64,000 nt of DNA from Azotimanducus chitobiosivorans. Lineage in GTDB: Bacteria; Pseudomonadota; Gammaproteobacteria; Pseudomonadales; Azotimanducaceae. Below are positions 60,824 through 64,000 of the stretch, piece after piece; position 1 is the stretch's first letter; the number at the start of each line of letters is the position of its first letter. The notes beneath the pieces are model-generated. The model was not told the DNA's origin, ran no database searches, and saw only the letters and a program-made list of their open reading frames with translations. A program made the translations under genes and the position numbers. Location of the stretch: assembly GCA_965200235.1 (NCBI GenBank), contig OZ241339.1, positions 930,001 to 994,000 of the forward strand. Reading direction: 5' to 3'.

Positions 60824-61062
60824 TCGAAGCCAATCCGGTCAGCCTCCATCGCGAACAAATCTGGACGATCTTTCATGAAGTCGAGACCGACCGGGCTCGA
60901 TTCGTCGTTCAACGTCAGCCACGACTTGCGCACAGGCTCAAGTATGAGTCGGTCGCCAATACGCCTGACCTGCAGTTCCTCAACGCCTTCGTAAGCGAAC
61001 GCTTTGGGGATGCGCACGGCTTGACTGCGTCCATTCATGAATATTCGAGCTGATTGTCTCAT
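60820..61062 (-). CDS. vapB: VapB antitoxin (AbrB/MazE-like)
   Basis: 80 residues from ATG 61062 (ARIFMNGRSQAVRIPKAFAY), with the looped-hinge DNA-binding fold. The tail SPVGLDFMKDRPDLFA is the toxin-binding region seen in VapB. The open frame reaches 61116 but MSLRDSQYMLGI lacks homology. The operator-like palindrome at 61079-61095 lies just upstream. Confidence 0.9.
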   Translation of the reverse strand: MRQSARIFMNGRSQAVRIPKAFAYEGVEELQVRRIGDRLILEPVRKSWLTLNDESSPVGLDFMKDRPDLFAMEADRIGFE

Positions 61063-61078
61063 GGCTGCCTCCGATTGA

Positions 61079-61095
61079 TATATGCCAAGCATATA
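61079..61095. promoter_or_regulatory. Palindrome upstream of vapBC, likely operator
   Basis: TATATGC-CAA-GCATATA, a perfect 7-bp inverted repeat, 17 bp before the VapB start and containing a TATAT block that could be a -10 element. A second, smaller palindrome TGTCAC-GCA-GTGACA lies at 61101-61115. GTTCACGG...CCGTGAAC at about 61130-61155 can form a hairpin after guaB, without a T run. Confidence 0.55.
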
Positions 61096-61185
61096 CTGGC
61101 TGTCACGCAGTGACAAGATCCAGTCTTCGGTTCACGGTACCGTCCCCGTGAACTTCTATCCGACTCCAAGTGCTCCGGGCAATCG

Positions 61186-62655
61186 TCATCGCACAGGATA
61201 ATTCGGCGCTTCCTTGGTGATGGTCACGTCGTGGACATGCCCTTCCGCGAGGCTCGCGCCGGTGACACGAACGAAGCCCGCCTGTCCGCGCAAGTCTTCG
61301 ATGCGCTCGCATCCCGTGTAGCCCATAGCCGAGCGAATGCCGCCCACAAGTTGCCGAATGATCGGCGCGGCGGGCCCTTTGTACGGCACCCTGCCTTCAA
61401 TGCCTTCTGGCACAAGCTTGCCTGGCACATCTTCAGCGTCTTGAAAATAGCGATCGCTTGAACCTTGCGTCTGCGCCATGGCACCGAGCGAACCCATGCC
61501 GCGGTACGCCTTGTAGGTGCGCCCTTGAAAGAGCTCGATTTCGCCGGGCGCTTCCTCGGTGCCAGCGAGCAATCCACCGACCATCGCTGCGCTTGCGCCC
61601 GCCGCGATGGCCTTGGCGATATCGCCTGAATAGCGAATGCCGCCGTCGGCAATCACTGGCACGCCGCGCTCTTCTGCTTCGGCGGCCGCATCTGAAATTG
61701 CCGTAATCTGCGGCACACCAACACCAGTGACCACACGTGTTGTGCAAATCGAGCCCGGCCCGATACCCACTTTGACCGCATCGGCGCCTGCTTCGACCAA
61801 TGCTTTGGCACCATCAGCCGTAGCGACATTACCCGCAATCACATCGAGATTCGGATAGGTCTGCTTGACGAGGCTCAAGCGATCGAGTACGCGCATCGAA
61901 TGCCCATGCGCGGTGTCGAGCACCAGCGCATCGACACCCGCTTCGACGAGCGCCGCAGCTCGCTCATCCGTGTCTTCTGAAGTCCCGATGCTCGCACATA
62001 CGCGCAGGCGCCCGTGCTCATCCTTGCAGGCGAGCGGAAACATCTCCGACTTCTCCATGTCCTTGACGGTGATCATGCCGCGAAGCTCGAAATCATCGTT
62101 GACAATCAGCACCTTTTCGATGCGGTGCTCATGGAGAAGCTTGCGAATATGACCAGTTGATGCGGATTCAAGCGCAGTGACCAGCCGTTTCTTCGGTGTC
62201 ATGGCATCGCGCACCTTCTTGCTCATGCTCTTCTCGAAGCGTACATCGCGGTGCGTGACAATACCGACAAGCTCACTGCCATCGGTCACCGGCACGCCGG
62301 AGATACGGTGCTCGCTCGTGAGCTGCAAAAGCTCTCCGACGCTGGCATTCGGACCAATCGTGATTGGGTCGCGAATAATGCCGGCCTCGTACTTCTTCAC
62401 GCGCTGCACTTCACGCGCCTGGGCATCGATTGACATGTTCTTGTGAATGACGCCGATGCCGCCTTCCTGAGCAAGAGCGATGGCGAGCCGCGCCTCTGTC
62501 ACCGTGTCCATTGCTGCCGACACCAGCGGCAGATTCAGGTCGATGCGCTTCGTCAAGCGGGTTTTGAGATCGACTTCCGCTGGCAGAACCTTGGAAAGCG
62601 CGGGCACGAGGAGAACATCGTCAAAGGTCAGAGCCTCTCCGAGGGTCGTGTGCAT
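61186..62655 (-). CDS. guaB: IMP dehydrogenase
   Basis: 489 residues. Oxidises IMP to XMP. Two CBS domains (near residues 95-205, ITIGPNASVGELLQL and RDAMTPKKRLVTA) interrupt the barrel. The catalytic Cys lies in GIGPGSICTTRVVTGVGVPQ, and IADGGIRYSGDIAKAIAAGA and YRGMGSLGAM bind phosphate. TGCERIEDLRGQAGFVRV closes it. First gene of the guaBA unit, now followed by vapBC. Confidence 0.98.
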   Translation of the reverse strand: MHTTLGEALTFDDVLLVPALSKVLPAEVDLKTRLTKRIDLNLPLVSAAMDTVTEARLAIALAQEGGIGVIHKNMSIDAQAREVQRVKKYEAGIIRDPITIGPNASVGELLQLTSEHRISGVPVTDGSELVGIVTHRDVRFEKSMSKKVRDAMTPKKRLVTALESASTGHIRKLLHEHRIEKVLIVNDDFELRGMITVKDMEKSEMFPLACKDEHGRLRVCASIGTSEDTDERAAALVEAGVDALVLDTAHGHSMRVLDRLSLVKQTYPNLDVIAGNVATADGAKALVEAGADAVKVGIGPGSICTTRVVTGVGVPQITAISDAAAEAEERGVPVIADGGIRYSGDIAKAIAAGASAAMVGGLLAGTEEAPGEIELFQGRTYKAYRGMGSLGAMAQTQGSSDRYFQDAEDVPGKLVPEGIEGRVPYKGPAAPIIRQLVGGIRSAMGYTGCERIEDLRGQAGFVRVTGASLAEGHVHDVTITKEAPNYPVR

Positions 62656-62688
62656 AGAAAAGCCTCGCGCACAAAAGCGAATTTTACA

Positions 62689-64000
62689 TCATGGGGTGGC
62701 CAGTCCTGCAAGCACCTCGCGTGCGGCATCGGGGATGTTGGTCCCCGGGCCAAAGACCATCCGCACCCCGGTCTGGCGCAGGAAGTCGTAGTCCTTCTTC
62801 GGGATGACGCCGCCCACCACCACCATGACATGCCCTGCGCTGATCTCAGCGAGCGCTCGCATCAGCTTCGGCACCAGCGTCGTGTGACCGCCCGCCTGCG
62901 AGGACACGCCCACCACATGTACTTTGTTGTCCGCGGCCTGCTGCGCCACTTCTTCGGGGGTTGCAAACATTGGCGTGAGGTCGATTGAGAAACCGAGGTC
63001 GGCAAACGCCGTGGCGATGACCTTGGCACCGCGATCATGCCCATCTTGACCCATCTTGCAGACCAGCATTCGCGGCGGACGTCCCTCACGCACGGCAAAC
63101 GCTTGCGTTGAGGCTTTGAGCGCGTGCCAGTCGGCATCGCCATCATACGCACCGCCATAGACGCCTGAGACGAGACGGGCGTCGGCTTCGAACCGTCCAA
63201 ACACGGCTTCAAGCGCAGCGGATACCTCGCCGAGTGTCGCCCGAGCGCGCATTGCCACCACCGAGTGGTAGAGCAAGTTGCCGTTCGCACGAGCAGCTTC
63301 GGCAAGTTCTTCCAAGGCAATCCGCACCGAAGACTCATCGCGCGTCAGCCGAAGTTTACGCAAGCGCTCAAGCTGCGTATCGCGTACCGCATGGTTGTCG
63401 ATATCAAGCACTTCAAAGGGCGCATCGTCGCTCACCTGATACTTGTTGACGCCGACAATGACTTCTTCACCGCGATCAATTCGCGCTTGCCGGCGCGCTG
63501 CTGCTTCTTCGATTTTGAGCTTCGGACCGCCCCCTTCGATGGCCTTGGCCATGCCGCCTTCGGCTTCCACTTCTTCGATAATCGACCACGCCTTGGCGGC
63601 CATCTGCTCCGTGAGCGACTCCATCATAAAGGAGCCGCCCCACGGATCGACAACGCGCGTAATGCCCGTTTCCTCTTGCAAGATTAGCTGCGTGTTGCGC
63701 GCAAGCCTCGCCGCAGACTCGCTCGGCAAGGCCATGGCTTCGTCGAGCGAATTGGTGTGCAACGACTGCGTGCCGCCGAATACAGCGGCCATGGCCTCAA
63801 TCGTCGTGCGCACAACGTTGTTGTACGGGTCGTGCTCGGTCAGCGACCAGCCGGATGTCTGGCTGTGCGTGCGAAGCATGGATGAGCGCGGGTTCTTGGC
63901 GCCAAATTCATCGATGATGCGTGCCCAAAGGATACGCGCCGCGCGCATCTTGGCGATCTCAAGATAGAAATCCATGCCGATGCCCCAGAAGAACGACAGG
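62689..64000 (-). CDS. scpA: Methylmalonyl-CoA mutase, C-terminal part (runs off the window)
   Basis: Only the last 437 codons or so are inside; the 5' end lies past 64000. The edge reads LSFFWGIGMDFYLEIAKMRA, as in the substrate barrel, and the B12 domain has KMGQDGHDRGAKVIATAFAD with the cobalt-ligand His (DxHxxG), SSQAGGHTTLVPKLM and VVVGGVIPKKDYDF. It interconverts methylmalonyl-CoA and succinyl-CoA, a second route for propionyl-CoA beside prpBCD. Stop codon at 62689 is 33 bp from the guaB start. Confidence 0.95.
   Translation of the reverse strand, partial: LSFFWGIGMDFYLEIAKMRAARILWARIIDEFGAKNPRSSMLRTHSQTSGWSLTEHDPYNNVVRTTIEAMAAVFGGTQSLHTNSLDEAMALPSESAARLARNTQLILQEETGITRVVDPWGGSFMMESLTEQMAAKAWSIIEEVEAEGGMAKAIEGGGPKLKIEEAAARRQARIDRGEEVIVGVNKYQVSDDAPFEVLDIDNHAVRDTQLERLRKLRLTRDESSVRIALEELAEAARANGNLLYHSVVAMRARATLGEVSAALEAVFGRFEADARLVSGVYGGAYDGDADWHALKASTQAFAVREGRPPRMLVCKMGQDGHDRGAKVIATAFADLGFSIDLTPMFATPEEVAQQAADNKVHVVGVSSQAGGHTTLVPKLMRALAEISAGHVMVVVGGVIPKKDYDFLRQTGVRMVFGPGTNIPDAAREVLAGLATP

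Overview
The window looks like chromosome of a GC-rich proteobacterium, most likely a gammaproteobacterium. The best evidence is the run recA-recX-alaS-lysC-csrA followed by a serine tRNA (27.3-35.7 kb), a classic gammaproteobacterial order. Two methylmalonate/propionate routes (prpBCD, methylmalonyl-CoA mutase), two cation-coupled transporters (AGCS, NhaC) and a bacterial sphingolipid starter pair (ACP + serine palmitoyltransferase) fit an aerobic, possibly marine or host-associated heterotroph. Species cannot be read from the sequence.

Layout. 0-10 kb: a frameshifted AbrB/PIN toxin-antitoxin pair, a thiamine-diphosphate enzyme, glutathione reductase, an amino-acid:cation symporter, and a coupled thrH-prpB-prpC-prpD operon. 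10-17 kb: a minus-strand moxR-DUF58-DUF4381-batA-batBC-batD operon. 17-27 kb: pyrD, ddl, an S9 peptidase, a C39-like peptidase, tatD, a lytic transglycosylase, a UspA protein, a DsbA-like isomerase and a VanY-type carboxypeptidase. 27-33 kb: recA to csrA. 33.0-35.2 kb: four mobile units (two MITEs, an IS5-like IS, a third MITE) placed head to tail, each bordered by CTAG. 35-42 kb: a small cytochrome c, tRNA-Ser(GCT), a secreted Cys-rich protein, NhaC, a MITE-broken ATPase gene, IS1380 and IS21 remnants and an atypical cytochrome P450. 42-45 kb: queD-SDR-yhhQ and metK. 45.3-50.1 kb: an island bounded by two IS1380-derived MITEs and a 9-bp direct repeat. It carries an OmpA/MotB-like membrane protein, an HsdM stub, an AlbA_2-type ATPase and a HEPN stub. 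50-64 kb: prs, an EEP hydrolase, an acyl-CoA dehydrogenase, three toxin-antitoxin modules (FitA/VapC, Xre-ParS/RES, VapBC), spt-acp, an ELM1-like gene, a Fic remnant, guaBA split by vapBC, and the 3' part of methylmalonyl-CoA mutase.

How it fits together. The core is housekeeping. Accessory DNA sits at gene ends and in intergenic gaps and is dominated by small non-autonomous elements. The most novel signals are (1) the CTAG-bordered tandem array after csrA, whose MITEs have unrelated terminal repeats but share an internal palindromic core, and (2) the 45.3-50.1 kb island. In that island a pair of IS1380-derived MITEs seems to have carried defence-like genes into a palindrome between metK and prs. 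Removing the island and one copy of the repeat restores a perfect 14-bp inverted repeat.
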